Of a stretch of DNA of 64,000 bases, positions 45,554 through 57,590 are shown one piece after another. The notes below the pieces were generated by a model that had not been told where the DNA came from, did no database searches, and worked only from the letters and a program-made list of their open reading frames with translations. Every line of letters starts with the position of its first letter. Position 1 is the first letter of the stretch. The stretch is taken from positions 199,046,216 to 199,110,215 of the forward strand of contig CM071594.1 of the NCBI GenBank assembly GCA_036435485.1, in the 5' to 3' direction. This DNA is from Saposhnikovia divaricata. Lineage: Eukaryota > Streptophyta > Magnoliopsida > Apiales > Apiaceae. Position numbers and translations under genes: made by a program.

Positions 45554-48500
45554 ATGACAGCGCCATCATGTCCAAAATTTAGTCCTTACGTTTCTGTACT
45601 TCTTACGTTTGATGCTGTTGTGGAGGTGATAATTACTTCTTATCTGCTAAGCCCTTTTATTGTAATCAGTATAACCTTTTTGCTGTCCCCATTGAGTAAA
45701 GTTTGCTTATTGATTAACCATCATTTTATTTTATACAAGTACTTGTGGATTTCCCGCCTCTGTAACCTCCTATTAGACAGTGTGGTATTTGTGAAAGTAA
45801 AGATACCTAGCTGACTATCTTTAAAGACTAAAACAAATTGACAAAAAGAGTTTTAGTAATTTACACCGCTTCTTCTCTTCTCCCTTATCATCATCAGGGG
45901 ATATATATATATATATATTTTTAATTAGAATCTTTGAAAATGCTCATCTCAAATTCAAGTTGAGAATACCATCCATGTTTTTATCTTTACTGATTGCTTT
46001 GCCCTGTTTATTATATAGATAGTTTCCTCGAAGTTTGCAAGTTGAGACACTATAAATTCTTTGTAAATTGCACTCTGTATATATTTAGTCAAGGTAAATT
46101 GCACTCTGTATATATTTTTTCTGGATACTGACAGGATATTTCTGGATACCTAACTTTCTTTCAAGTGCAATTATTTAATTTTTCTCTTGGTGAAAACTAG
46201 AAATATAATATATGGTGGATAAATATTATTAATTACAGGAGCAGTTTGAGTTTAGTGTAGACGGCCATGTTGCTCGCCCAATCGTGGAGGCACTTTATCC
46301 ACAAAAACTTAGGAGTGTTAGAGGCAAATATCGGACAGAATATTTGGCTAAAGCTTCGAACATAGAAGAAGCCAAGGGAAACGTCCCACCTGCTGTCAGT
46401 GCCGATCTTTGGGTCCAATTTGTCGATCATGAGTTTATGCCGGAAGTAAAGGAAAAAAATGCAAAATATAAGATCAATAGGAGCTTAAATAAAGTAGGTG
46501 TGGCAGTTGGTAGGCAAACTTACTCACAGATACATTACAAAAAGGTACGTATCATTCATAAATTACTACCTGTCTATATTTGTAGTCTATATTTGTTAAC
46601 ATTACCTGCTGATTTTTGTAGGAAAAAGAAAATCCTACGAAGAAGCGGTGTCGGGTTGATGATTGGCTCACTGGACATGAACACAAGGATGGAACTCCTT
46701 TGGAAAGTGCAAAGGAAACATACGTGAGTAGTCATCAACACATTTATACGTGTGTCCTTTTGCATCAGTTTATTTATCTTTAATAAAATGTAAGCTTGTT
46801 TCCTGCTTGAATAAATGCAGGAAAAAGTCAAAGAAATTCATGTTCAAATGCTTGAATCTGGAGTCCCAACGGATGATATTAGTTCCGATGCATTGAGCCA
46901 AGTACTTGGCGAGGACAAAAAAAATCGGGTTCGAGGAGTTAGTTCGTGTAGCACGAAGAAACAACTATATTCATCTTCTCTTGCACTTGCTTCGGTCAAC
47001 CCATCACAATCACTTGGAGCGGAAATGGCGGGACTTAAGGCAGACATGGAGGAGGTCAAAACATTGCTCAAGGTCAGTTTGTTTTTTTTTAAAAATATGT
47101 ATCCTGCTGCTTATGTAGACTATTTATATTCCTTGTCCTAGTTTGGATCAGTAATTGTTTTTTACATGTGTAGTTTATGTGTTTTAAATATACGTGTCAT
47201 GGTTTAAACATATGTGTGTGCACAATCCCTTTCAGCTAGATTATGGTCTGTTCTTACTTACAAGGAAGGGGTCTGATTATTGTGTTCAGTTTAAAACCTA
47301 AGTCCTAAGGCCATGTATAGTATGTACACTGAAAGTGTTCAGTTTAAAACTTAAGGATCATATAAACAGACTGGTAAGTAACTTAACTTTATGAGTAGAG
47401 CCCCCTGATCTTGTAAAGAAAAATGTAAAAGTTTCAAAACATTATAATGTCAAAGAGATCGAGAAAGAACATAATTATTGGAAGTTTCCTGCAGCATCTT
47501 AAAATCTTAACACACAAAACTAGAATCACGGGTGCTAAGAAAATAGGACGGCAACTTACTAGCCACTTATCCTGGGCAAACAAGACAGTGTTTAGCATGT
47601 TCCCTTCAAAACTGTTATAACTTTATACATGGAGAAAAATAACGAATTAGTTGAGAATTAAGTCCAGGTCTGAATACAGTTTTTAAATCATCATAAACAT
47701 TAGTACCATTGGAATAACCATTTGCTTTAATAATCTCTTGAGCCTTGTCTGCCATCTGGGAGCACTCAACCTATAATCAGTGGAGTAAGCTGTCAATCAT
47801 TTTGTTGGCTCAAAAAGCTACATGTATAGATGCTAATATACACCACATCAATAATTAGCTAAAACGACGACTGTAATATTGCAATGTGTATTAGATTGTA
47901 AATGAAATCCGGCAAATAACGCCTTAAATATGTATTAACTGATCTTTTTTATTTTTCATTAATAAACTAGTTAGTAATGACAATTACAAAATGTATAAAT
48001 CTGTAATTCATACCGCATAAACATGCTTTGCCCCTGCTTTAGCACAAAAGAGGGATAAAATTCCGGTGCCAGCACCTACATCAAGAACAATCTTGTCCTT
48101 GAAAAGAAACTTATTCCTATAAATTACATTTTGGTAAGTTTTTGTTGTCACGACATCTTGTCCTTGAGAACAAATTACTAAATTTGTTTGTGTTGTACTG
48201 CACAGGCAATGTCCCGATGTACTCCAAGCCAATATACTCCAAGGAGTGTGGTCGGTTCAACTTCCGGTAAACATCCAATGGAATCCCCTCGTGAGACAGT
48301 TAATGCTTTTGGGTCATCAAGTGAACTACGCAAAGTCACATTGCTTAGTAGAGATAAACGAGAGGTTGCTAAGGGGTTTGTGGACGACAGTGTAAATATG
48401 TGCCATGGCAGAGAAGTGTCTCCTGGAGAAAAAAGAGTGTACATAGAAGAAATTATGGATCCTGAAGCTGCGGTATATGATGGTCCCCAAGATGGCAATA

Positions 48501-48571
48501 TGACATTAAATGGCTGGCTTGGAGGAGGGTATATTATTTGGTTAGCTGGACGACTGAAGTATGATTTGTAG
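45554..48571 (+). CDS. Second CACTA protein, Transposase_24 / TNPA-like
   Basis: Probably the accessory protein that binds the subterminal repeats. Five exons, 45554-45625, 46239-46544, 46622-46723, 46821-47072 and about 48206-48571, are all phase 0 and give 365 residues. The middle matches the plant transposase family with SLNKVGVAVGRQTYSQIHYKK followed by a DGTP motif (HKDGTPLESA), as in Transposase_24 proteins. A short coiled coil lies near SLGAEMAGLKADMEEVKTLL. The first ATG follows an acceptor (TTTGCAG), so an untranslated exon may lie upstream; the first exon is the least certain. Intron 4 (1.13 kb) holds the PRMT1 fragment in reverse orientation. Confidence 0.78.
47707..48158 (-). pseudogene. 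PRMT1: Captured fragment of a protein arginine methyltransferase 1 gene
   Basis: Two exons on the minus strand, about 48158-48014 and 47770-47707, are separated by a GT-AG intron (47771-48013). The first encodes KTYQNVIYRNKFLFKDK, followed by the SAM-binding motif I VLDVGAGTGILSLFCAKAG. The second starts VECSQMADKAQEI, the next conserved stretch of PRMT1. The exons join in frame, and the second ends at a donor (AATG/GTACT) after NGYSN, where the real gene would continue. The double-E loop and the rest of the enzyme are absent, so no activity is expected. The presence of an intron shows capture from genomic DNA, not mRNA. PRMT1 methylates arginines of histone H4 and RNA-binding proteins. Confidence 0.92.
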
Positions 48572-48837
48572 GTTTTTCTTGTATTTTTCCAATGGTAGCC
48601 TGGTAGGTAGTATGTTTGGTATTTGGTTTGTAAACTTGGGATGTATTTAATTTGTATTTGGATTGTTAATGTAAATTTGGATTGGTGTTTTATTTTAATA
48701 GTTGCAGCAGGATTTTTTTTTAATATTTGCAGCAATTTTTTTTTCTGTGCAGCAGGGTTTTTTTAATATTTGCAGCAGGGTTTTTTTGTTTATTTATTTG
48801 CAGCAGGTATTTTCCAAAAAAAAAAAATCTCATAATA

Positions 48838-49334
48838 AATTAGTAACGGATATATCCGTTACTAATTATAAATATCCGTTACAAATTAGTAACGGATAAT
48901 CCGTTACAAATATACTGAAAATCCGTTACCAATTAGTAACGGATAAACCGTTACTAATTTTTTAAAAAAACAATTGTGACGGACGATTAGTAACGGATAT
49001 ATCCGTTACTAATTATAAATATCCGTTACAAATTAGTAACGGATATATCCGTTACTAATCATAAATATCCGTTACAAATTTGTAACGGATATATCCGTTA
49101 CTAATTATAAATATCCGTTACAAATTAGTAACGGATATATCCGTTACTAATTATAAATATCCGTTACAAATTAGTAACGGATATATCCGTTACTAATATA
49201 CTGGAAATCCGTTACTAATTTGTAACGGATAAATCCGTTACTAATTTTTAAAATAAGCAATTGTGACGGACGATTAGTAACGGATATATCCGTTACTAAT
49301 GTCATTAGTAACGGATATATCCGTTACTAATGGC
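48838..49334. repeat. Right subterminal array of the CACTA element
   Basis: About 500 bp of the same GTAACGGATATATCCGTTAC palindrome. The spacers here are mainly ATAAATATCCGTTACAAAT, different from those on the left. A related GTGACGGACGATTAG word occurs twice. Confidence 0.95.
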
Positions 49335-49350
49335 CAGTTTTGCTGTAGTG

Positions 49351-51828
49351 TTTATTCCTTCCCGTCCTGATAATTCTGTAATATGACACCATAGAGAATG
49401 TTGCACAAGGTCAATGATTGTTGGGTACAAAAGTCATAAAGACGGTCTTTATACAATTCTTACATCGGGTGGATACTTTTCTTCCTGAATAATAAGAGGA
49501 AATCTAAAGTCGCATTGATGAAGGTCAGCCAATAGAAAGCAATTCTACTCCATGACAATTAAAGAATGAAGTAGTTTGTCACTCAAGTAATCAATGGTTT
49601 CAAATGAATTCTCATTGTATGAAATGAAAGAATAAAATATTCAAGTGATATAGAGTCTGATACGAAGATGGGTAGAATTCGAGTTGAGTGGGCGACCTCA
49701 TTAGGTCTCAATCAAGTTCATTGTCAAAACTTTCGTCATCATGCTTTACCACATGCAAAATGCATTGCAGAATGAATTAAATTGGGAGTTGGACCAGTGA
49801 AACAATAACTAGTCCTTTTCAAGAAACACTAGGGACTAGCTAGACAAAATTTGCTAGTTCACCTGTTTGAGACATCACCACCAGCTAGGACAATTAGCTA
49901 GGTGTTCTTCACAACATTACAAGTTTGAGTAGTTGGAACGATCAACTAGTCATTCATATTGACATAACGACTAGCCAGTTTCAATTGGATAGAACGGAAT
50001 TTCAACATCGTAGCCACTGAAGAAACTTTAGGCTTCTCGGACAACGAATGAAAATAAGAAGTTATTAAGTTTGAAAAAGAAAACTATAAAATCTGAAGAG
50101 AATTTCCAGGTATCGGAACAATCGATAACCTTTCATCAAATATTACTTATCAGTGAAACGGTCCACCCAAGGGTGCCTCCGTACACATGCTTTATCAGAT
50201 CCGACAATAGAATTAAATTCGGAATACCAATATCAAAATGATATCCTTACTATGATTTCAATGTACGATGTACAATCTCATCTTGAATAGAAGAAAAGAA
50301 TTCATGAGGGATGTCTGGACATTAGATCATCCCTGTCCTCAGTAATTTGTTGAATATTTATGAGCTTAACTGAAGAACGCAAGTATGAAAGAAGCAATCA
50401 AATATCGATATTCGTTAAGTAGTATTCGTCGATTAATTAAGGAAATATTTGTGGAACATTCCTTGGATAATTGAAAGAGAGTGTAAATAGTCCTGAGCAG
50501 AAATAATTATAAACTTCAAATAGAATGCTCGGGCTCAATTAAGATACTTTGGATGAGTCCCGATTTAGAGAAAGTATATCATTGGTTGTTATTCCACAAG
50601 TTTGAAGTAGAAAGCTAGGAGGGTTACCTGATATAAGCTAATCGAGGTAACATGGTTAGTGAACAGTTTAAAATGAAGTAGTGCACCAGCCAGTAGTTAT
50701 CAAAATAAGTTAATAATCATTCGTGCATCTCATTATCACCACTATGAGGGTAACTCCATCTCTTCGTCTTCGTAATACAAGACACCAACTAGTGCGTCTC
50801 TCAATCATCATCTTAAAGTCATTTATCGAGTTAGGGTTTCACCAATATATCTGTCATTTCCGTGCTTTATCTTGAAGACCAAGCTTCACATCATTCCGGG
50901 GACACCTGCTAAGTCTATGGGGTCCTACTTCATGCCTTCCGACATGAATCACAAGTGGCCAGTTCCCCCTGGGAACAGATCAAAGAGATCTCTCAGGGAT
51001 CTCAGTGCAGTCCATAGGCTCAGTGGCGGGTGTGTGTATGTGAACATATACCAAAAATATTGAGGTCTACAATACGTATATACGTAGTTCCTGCTAACAT
51101 CTCTATCAGAGGATCCCACTCTCGACCCGCTGGTCTTTTCTTTTGGTAGACTCTGAGATCACTGTATCGCTCGTTGCAACCATATTCAACTTCTCTCGAG
51201 TCCCTTTGTTAATTCTACTTGTTTGTTCTCTAAGTTGAACTACCATGTTCCAGCGTTCGAATCATGCGTGGAATTATCTAGCACGCTCGTCTTATGATAA
51301 CATTCTCGTATAACACATGTAAAATTCGCCATCAAGGGTAATGGAATCCACAACGACATAGTGACCAACCTTCAGGTAAACCCGTTACTTATCGAAAATC
51401 GGGTCTTATAACCAAAGTAAAAGACTTTCATTACTCCAAGTACTAAGTACCCTTAATTATGTAGGGAAGTCCAAACTTCTTGATTCTTAAAATGCCGCCT
51501 CCTAAACTCTGGAGGACTAAGCCAGCCTAGTCATCCGATCATATTGGCAATATCGCCTCTACATCAGCTGCTCTTGGGATTTCGCTCTGCTTCCTATATC
51601 ATTACCAATGATAGGTCATGTACGACTCTCAAACCTCTATTCGTCATTCTGAAGGTCTATAAAGATTCTATCGACCCTAGTATAATACCTTCAGTCAAAA
51701 CTCCAGTCCATTCTACTCACCGGTACCTCTTCCGGTAGTCCAATAATAAGTTTACTACGATCTCTTATGTCATTCTCCTACTTAGACTCAACTCTCAACA
51801 CTCTCGTTTCTGAGTACTGTAACTTATC
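49351..51828 (-). pseudogene. Decayed 5' internal part of the chromovirus
   Basis: This should hold the leader and gag-pol start of the minus-strand element, but I see no gag, protease or reverse transcriptase signature and no frame above about 65 codons. It is continuous with 36873-39602 once the CACTA element and one TTT are removed. Either it is strongly mutated or it is a non-coding filler typical of non-autonomous LTR elements. Confidence 0.5.
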
Positions 51829-51840
51829 GCTCTGATACCA
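51829..51840 (-). other. Primer-binding site of the chromovirus (initiator Met tRNA)
   Basis: Minus-strand TGGTATCAGAGC, four bases from the LTR end, is the standard complement of the 3' end of plant initiator methionine tRNA. Confidence 0.95.
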
Positions 51841-51844
51841 TTTT

Positions 51845-54800
51845 TGTGACGCCCCCAAATCTGAGGTCAAAGATTCATGTCGTCGCATCATCATCCAACT
51901 ATATCATACCTGTATTAACTTTACAACTCAACAATACATACGTCCAGACCTCAATCTTATGCACAAACAAGTTAGAGCCTCAGAAACGATAATCAAAAGT
52001 AACACCAAATATTACAATTCATCTGTACAATTCAGAGTCTTACGCACTTCCACTAATACAACTATACTTGAAGATAAGTCTTACTATTACAGCTGAAAAC
52101 CTAACAGACTTACTCTGTAGTATTTATCAGGAGATAAATCATCTCCAGGGTAATTCTTCTACTCCTCTTCTGCTGGTGCGGAGTTAATCGACCAAATTCT
52201 TCTCTGTCTGAAAAGTTTTTATAAAGCAAGAATGAGCTACATAATGCTCAGCAAGTTCACCGTTTTGTAAAATAATAATGTGGTTCATTTCGAAAACGTT
52301 CCCAACTATATGGGCATATATCTCAGATTTCAAAACATAATTGGACAATATTATGTCCGAGTTTGAATAGAACATCTATACTCAGTAAGGAGCTTTAAGA
52401 ATAACATATGAACCCTTTATAAGGTTCCCATTTCAATATATCTCAAGTTTGAAAATATATACATACGAGTATATCATTTTCGGCAAAACACTCTACGATT
52501 AACATACTGTACAGGGAATATATCATTTCAAACCTCTTTCCTTCCTTTAGCTTAGAAGGCTTCTCATACAAAAACATTTCATTCATTGCAACAATTGCAA
52601 GAGTGCACTAACACGTGCCAATCTTTATAGAAAATCTTGCAGTTCTAGATACTGCACGATGTCAATATTTTCTCATCAAAACCACACTATCAGCAACTTG
52701 GCACTTAGGCCCAAGAAGCAGTGTTTGAGCATTTTTCCAAAGTGGAGGATGGGACTGGAAGAAAACATAAAACCTGACAGGGATTGACGATGATCAGTCG
52801 CCACATCCAAGTCCAATAATCCCTGGGTCTTCTTTACCGGTAGAAGGATAGAAACTACATCCGTAACTATCCTCGGGTGAAAACTACATCCGTAATCACC
52901 CTCGATGAAAACTACATCCGTAATCATCCTTCGGCAACACCTTGGCCGGAATAATAATTGATGGAGCGCCTGGCTCACGGCCGCTTACACATCCCGGGAA
53001 CCGTTAATCGTTCGTCAACGGTTCCCACACCTGCCAGAGTCCCTTTTTCTTTTTCTTTTAAAAACTTGATTTTGATTGAAAACTGAGTAATTGAGGTCCG
53101 ACATCATTCGACCGATGATTCTTGAAATCACACAAGAAGCAAACCTGACCGGGGGTTTTCGAAAATGTTTTGAGTTTGAAAGGGTTCGAGTTTGAAAGTA
53201 TTAAATGTATCTTGGATTGACTTCGTCTTTAAAATAATGAACGATAATTAATAATTAATATTTTAAGATTTAATATTAATAATTAATAAAATAATTATTC
53301 GAAAAATAAACTTTTAATCCAAGATAGGGTTTCGAGTATTTACGAAGATATAACAATAGTTACTTGAGTATACGATACTCCCCGAATGACCCTTCGGGTT
53401 TTCACAAACTAGTTACGATATAATAATATACCGCTCCCCGGTCAATAGTATATACGGACCGCTACGACCTCTCTTGCTAGAGTCGTTGTCCAAGGAAAAC
53501 TTTTCAATCTAAGTTCAAGGGGTACAAACATATATGTACTTATACAATCTCAATTGCATCAATACTTCGATAAACATTGCATTTGATATAATTGAAAACT
53601 ACAAACACAACAGTGAAAGTCCTTGTATATGTATAAGTTTTGAAAAGTAAACTTGCCTTGGTTTGGTTGGGGTGGTCGAGCGTGCGGAGTCGAACGATCT
53701 ATACATAAGCAATAACCGCTCGTTAGTACCTTAACAATATCTCTTTAATTACGGGGTTTTAGGGGGTACGAAATTAACTTAACGACTTCGTCTTATGACA
53801 CTCTAGCCCCACTATAGGTTCATGTCATCACTCGATTACGCTCGTCACTTAATCGACTTAATTTAGTTACCACATTCGAATCATAACCATTACGCCTAGA
53901 ATTATGCTCCACTAACGACTTTTCCCTTGCGCGAAATTTACTCAAGCATTTTTATAAAATCCAAAAATTCATATTTTAATCCAATTCTTTTCGGGTGGTC
54001 TTCACCACTGCATTCCCTAACTTGTCAAATTTTTCCATGATCCCACATATATTTTTAGGGGTTTAAACAAGGTTCACAAGGGGGTCACTTAGTGCAGTCC
54101 AGAATCCAGAAACACAATTCACTTCTCCGGCCATAACTTAAAATCTATACATCACCTAGCCATGAACCTTACATTTCCAGAAACTACATTCAATTATCTT
54201 TCCAACAATATATGGTAGGACATCAGGGGACAACATTTGGGGGTTCAAAACCGTGTTACAAGACAGGTCAATGTTCCTGGAAAAACTCAGCAAGCATGTA
54301 CTACTTAGATCAACCAATTTTCACAATTCCACAACACAACCAACACTTAATTCACTTAGTTCATGGTTTATAACACTCATGGAGATATATATACTATCCA
54401 TAATTATAAAAGTCACAATCACAACATCAAAACTCAAGATCCATGTCATCCATTACTTATACAACCAAGATTAACTCATATATACATGGATCTACTACCA
54501 AACATTATAAACACTACATAACCAAAAGGGTTTGTGATTTTTATACCTTCTTGAGCACCTAGGAGCCTTGGATAAGCCTTACACAACTCAATAACACTTT
54601 GAATGGTCTCCTACAACCCTTACAATCCAAGATCTAAAAGAAAATCAAACATGGTTACTATTCACCCAATCTTTAACAATTTATAACTTGAATTTGGATG
54701 GATGAAATGGCTTGAAACTATTAACATACCTTGCTTAGATGTTGTAGAGGGCCTAGTAATTACATCTTGATTTATGAGTGGTGGGAAATGGGGGAGGAAG

Positions 54801-55488
54801 AATTTTCTTCTTCCTTTACTAAGCTTGGCCGAGAGCTCCTTGGAAGAGGGGGGGTTGTGTTTTTGATTTTTGTGTTTTGTTGGTTGAATAAGTGATGTTA
54901 AAAGGTGTTGGGTGATACATAATGTGTATGTATAGGCAAGGTACTAGCAAGGTATGGTCACATGTACTACTTGTCTCCCCTTTTTGAAAAGCAAGTAACT
55001 AGTTACTATTCCTCTTCCATTTTGTTAACTAGTTTGCTTATTCCTAACCACTTGGTTGCATGGGACTTGCATGCAATACTACTCCTTGTATCATTATTCT
55101 CCCACGAATGCTTGTCATTTAATCTTTAATTCGTATCGTATCTTAATTAATCTCTCGTAATAATACTTTGACGCGTAGAGATTTCCCCTATAAATCCTTA
55201 AGTACTTAATTGTGTAAATCCCTCGAACATCCATAATTCCTCGTCATAATTCTTAATAAATCTTTTAATACTCTAATCATTCTCAAATCCCAAGTTTTAT
55301 AAATCTTACTAACAATAAGACTCCTGCCTTCACAATCTTCCTTTTTATCTTACATAATGAATGCAACAACATAATCTCTCAGACAATCAATTCTATTAAT
55401 CAACAGGGATGACTAGAAAGGTTCCATATGGACAATGTCACAAGATATTAAATAAAAGGAAATATTACCAAAAATTAGGGTTCTTACA
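51845..55488 (-). repeat. 5' LTR of the chromovirus (right copy)
   Basis: Minus-strand reading starts TGTAAGAACCC and ends GGGGGCGTCACA. It is about 99 percent identical by eye to 29571-33208, with small indels (for example near 52354 and 53003). Confidence 0.95.
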
Positions 55489-55493
55489 GAATT

Positions 55494-55523
55494 GAAATAA
55501 GGAAGTTGTTGGACTTGCTCTTA
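55494..55523. mobile_element. Right end of the Tourist-like MITE
   Basis: TTGGACTTGCTC ends at 55520, then TTA. It pairs with the left terminus at 29228; the retrotransposon lies between. Confidence 0.8.
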
Positions 55524-55591
55524 CTATGTTGTCCTTGATCTTTAAATCAATTTTTTCTCTGTTTTTTTTGGTCAATTTTGTTCAAGAACTA

Positions 55592-57590
55592 TCTATATAT
55601 ATTATAATGACCGGAGATCAGAAATGCATCAGAACAGTTCAAGGCATTTTTCTTAATTTTTCATTTTTTTCATTTTTTTCATTTTTTTCATTTTTTTATT
55701 AAAATTCTTTTCTTGCATTAAATAGTTATTAATGATATTTTAATTAGTCATTAATTACACCTATTAAATATATATTAAATTTACTTTATTTAAGTTGTCT
55801 AAAAATTAGCAAACTTTATTTGAACTTTATAGTTATTATTTAAATATTGAATATTAATATATTTAAGTTTATTTTTGGTAAAATGACGACTAAAAATTGT
55901 TTATATTGCGTTATTTTTTATTATCTATTTAAGATCACTGTAATATATTTTCAAATGAATGTAGGACAGGCGACTTTAACTTCTCAAGCAATTTTTATTA
56001 TCAATTATTGTGAAAGTCGTAATAAAATATGGAAGTACAAGATCTTTGCGTAATATCTGGAATTTGTATACAAACAATACAAACGTATTTTTAATTTGCA
56101 CTTGAATAAATTACACATAAGTTATGATCAAATCGAATAAATTTAACAAACCCAACCATTTTATCGGAAGATAAAATCGATAAAAAAGCTATAAATCCAT
56201 TGTTTCATTATAGTGTGTTGAAATAAATTAATATTTTAACTAAATAATTTTTTACACTATTATTGAATATGTATGTTATGAGAGTGGTGTCGGCTTTAAA
56301 AAAACGTTATTGACCATAACTTATCAAACAATCTTTATTATCAATGATCGTGGAAGTCGTAATAAATATGGAAGTACACAGATCTTTACTTAATATCTAA
56401 AATTATTGAAAACACACCTCACTCAAGAATGAATATTATTGAAAGAAAAAAAAGATCAAAGCAAGAAAGAAAGAGGGTCTCCGGCCGGTGGAGAATCCAC
56501 CGTCTCCACCATCGAACGGGGAAGGACGAAGGCGTCTAACTAATAAGAAACAGAAGAGAGCTTTGCTTTTTATAGCATCTTAATTAACCATTAATTACAC
56601 CTATTAAATATCTATATAATTTTATTTTATTATTTATAAAAAAATTAGTAAAATTTATTTTGGCATTATAATTATTATTTCAATACAAAATATTATTTAT
56701 CTATAGAAAAATTAGAACATATCCACAATATGACGACTTAAATTTACTTATATCGTGCCATACGATTTCCCATTTAAGATTTTTACAAGTTTTTTCGGGC
56801 GATTGGAGAGCATGCGATGTTAATTTTTGGGGAAATTTTTTTATTAGTTGTCGTGGAAATCGTGTAAATCATATAAATTGTAGAAGTGTATAGAATTACA
56901 CATTAGATGTGACCACCTCAATTAAATTAAATCAACATGATCATTTTCTCTTACAGTTAGATCAATAAAGACATTGTACAGCCGTCATTCCAATATATTG
57001 TGGCGGATTAAATTAATATTTTACTTAATTAAATTATTATAATATTTCTGAGCATGTATATTATGAGAAGAGCGTCAGCTTTTAAGAACGTTATTTAATT
57101 ATATTTAATATTTATTATTTTTTTATCGTAAAAATTATAATCATATGGTAATCGCTAATTTTCATGTTTATGATTTTTTAACATATTAAAATTTTAGATA
57201 TATGATGAAAGTATTTTTCCAACTAATAATTCATGTGAACTGTTTGAATCAATTGTTAAAAGAAAATTCTAAAAATAGATATTGATGTTTTTTTTAAAAT
57301 AAAAATTAGTGTCTTGATTTTCTTTTTCTTCCTTCTATAAATTATTAAAATATAATATTACCATTAAAAAAATAATGCTTGAAATGTTTTTAGATATTTG
57401 TTTTATTTCAAATTTTAATTTTAATTTTGTTTTAATACCATAAAAGTTTTATTTCTTATATGTTTGAAAATTTTTTTTGCCTAACGTCATGCATAATTTA
57501 TACGTATAATTCTATTATTTTTTACTAATATTCATGAATTGTTAAAGATAGTTTTCTGAAGCCGCACGATAGCGCGGCATAATTGACTAG
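55592..57590 (+). mobile_element. Non-autonomous Helitron (2.0 kb)
   Basis: It begins TCTATATATATTATAATGAC after an A. It ends with the GC-rich hairpin GCCGCACGATAGCGCGGC, then ATAATTGACTAG at 57590, before a T. No coding frame. The interior contains two diverged copies of one segment (around 55730-56060 and 56575-56880, both with TTAATTACACCTATTAAATA). Between them is a GC-rich block at about 56410-56575 unlike the surrounding AT-rich sequence. Confidence 0.82.
56410..56580 (-). promoter_or_regulatory. GC-rich promoter/first-exon-like block inside the Helitron
   Basis: On the minus strand GCTATAAAAAGC (about 56565-56576) looks like a TATA box, followed by CTCTCTTCTG. About 60 bases on is an ATG with 18 further codons to a stop (MVETVDSPPAGD start). 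Origin unknown: it may be a captured gene start or an LTR fragment of a Ty1/copia element. Confidence 0.35.

Larger units (their letters stand above)
39603..49350 (+). mobile_element. CACTA (En/Spm) transposon, 9748 bp
   Basis: Termini CACTACACCAAACTGGC on the left and, reverse complemented, CACTACAGCAAAACTGGC on the right, with the 3-bp duplication TTT (39600-39602 and 49351-49353). Subterminal arrays sit at both ends. Two spliced genes in the same direction are the usual pair for this superfamily. An extra segment derived from a host PRMT1 gene lies in an intron. The transposase frames look intact by eye, so the element may be autonomous or recently so. Confidence 0.97.
29571..55488 (-). 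mobile_element. Tekay-like Ty3/gypsy chromovirus, minus orientation, heavily nested
   Basis: Two LTRs of 3638 and 3644 bp, flanked by GAATT on both sides (29566-29570 and 55489-55493). Orientation is fixed by the initiator-methionine tRNA primer site next to the right LTR, the polypurine tract next to the left LTR and minus-strand integrase. It carries a chromodomain-type integrase tail. A hAT element (33783-36478) and a CACTA element (39603-49350) are inserted in it. By eye the LTRs differ at about 35-40 positions in 3640, roughly 1 percent. Gag, protease and reverse transcriptase frames are not recognisable, and the integrase has a stop and a missing catalytic residue, so the copy is non-autonomous. 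Confidence 0.93.

Noticed and set aside
48008..48232. PRMT1-like minus frame as an active methyltransferase gene
   Set aside because: Only the SAM-binding start is present. The double-E loop, THW loop and C-terminal barrel are missing, and the 5' end of the frame is CACTA sequence.
50872..51063. Small plus-strand frame of 63 codons in the decayed chromovirus interior
   Set aside because: Wrong strand for the element, no known motif, and length expected by chance.
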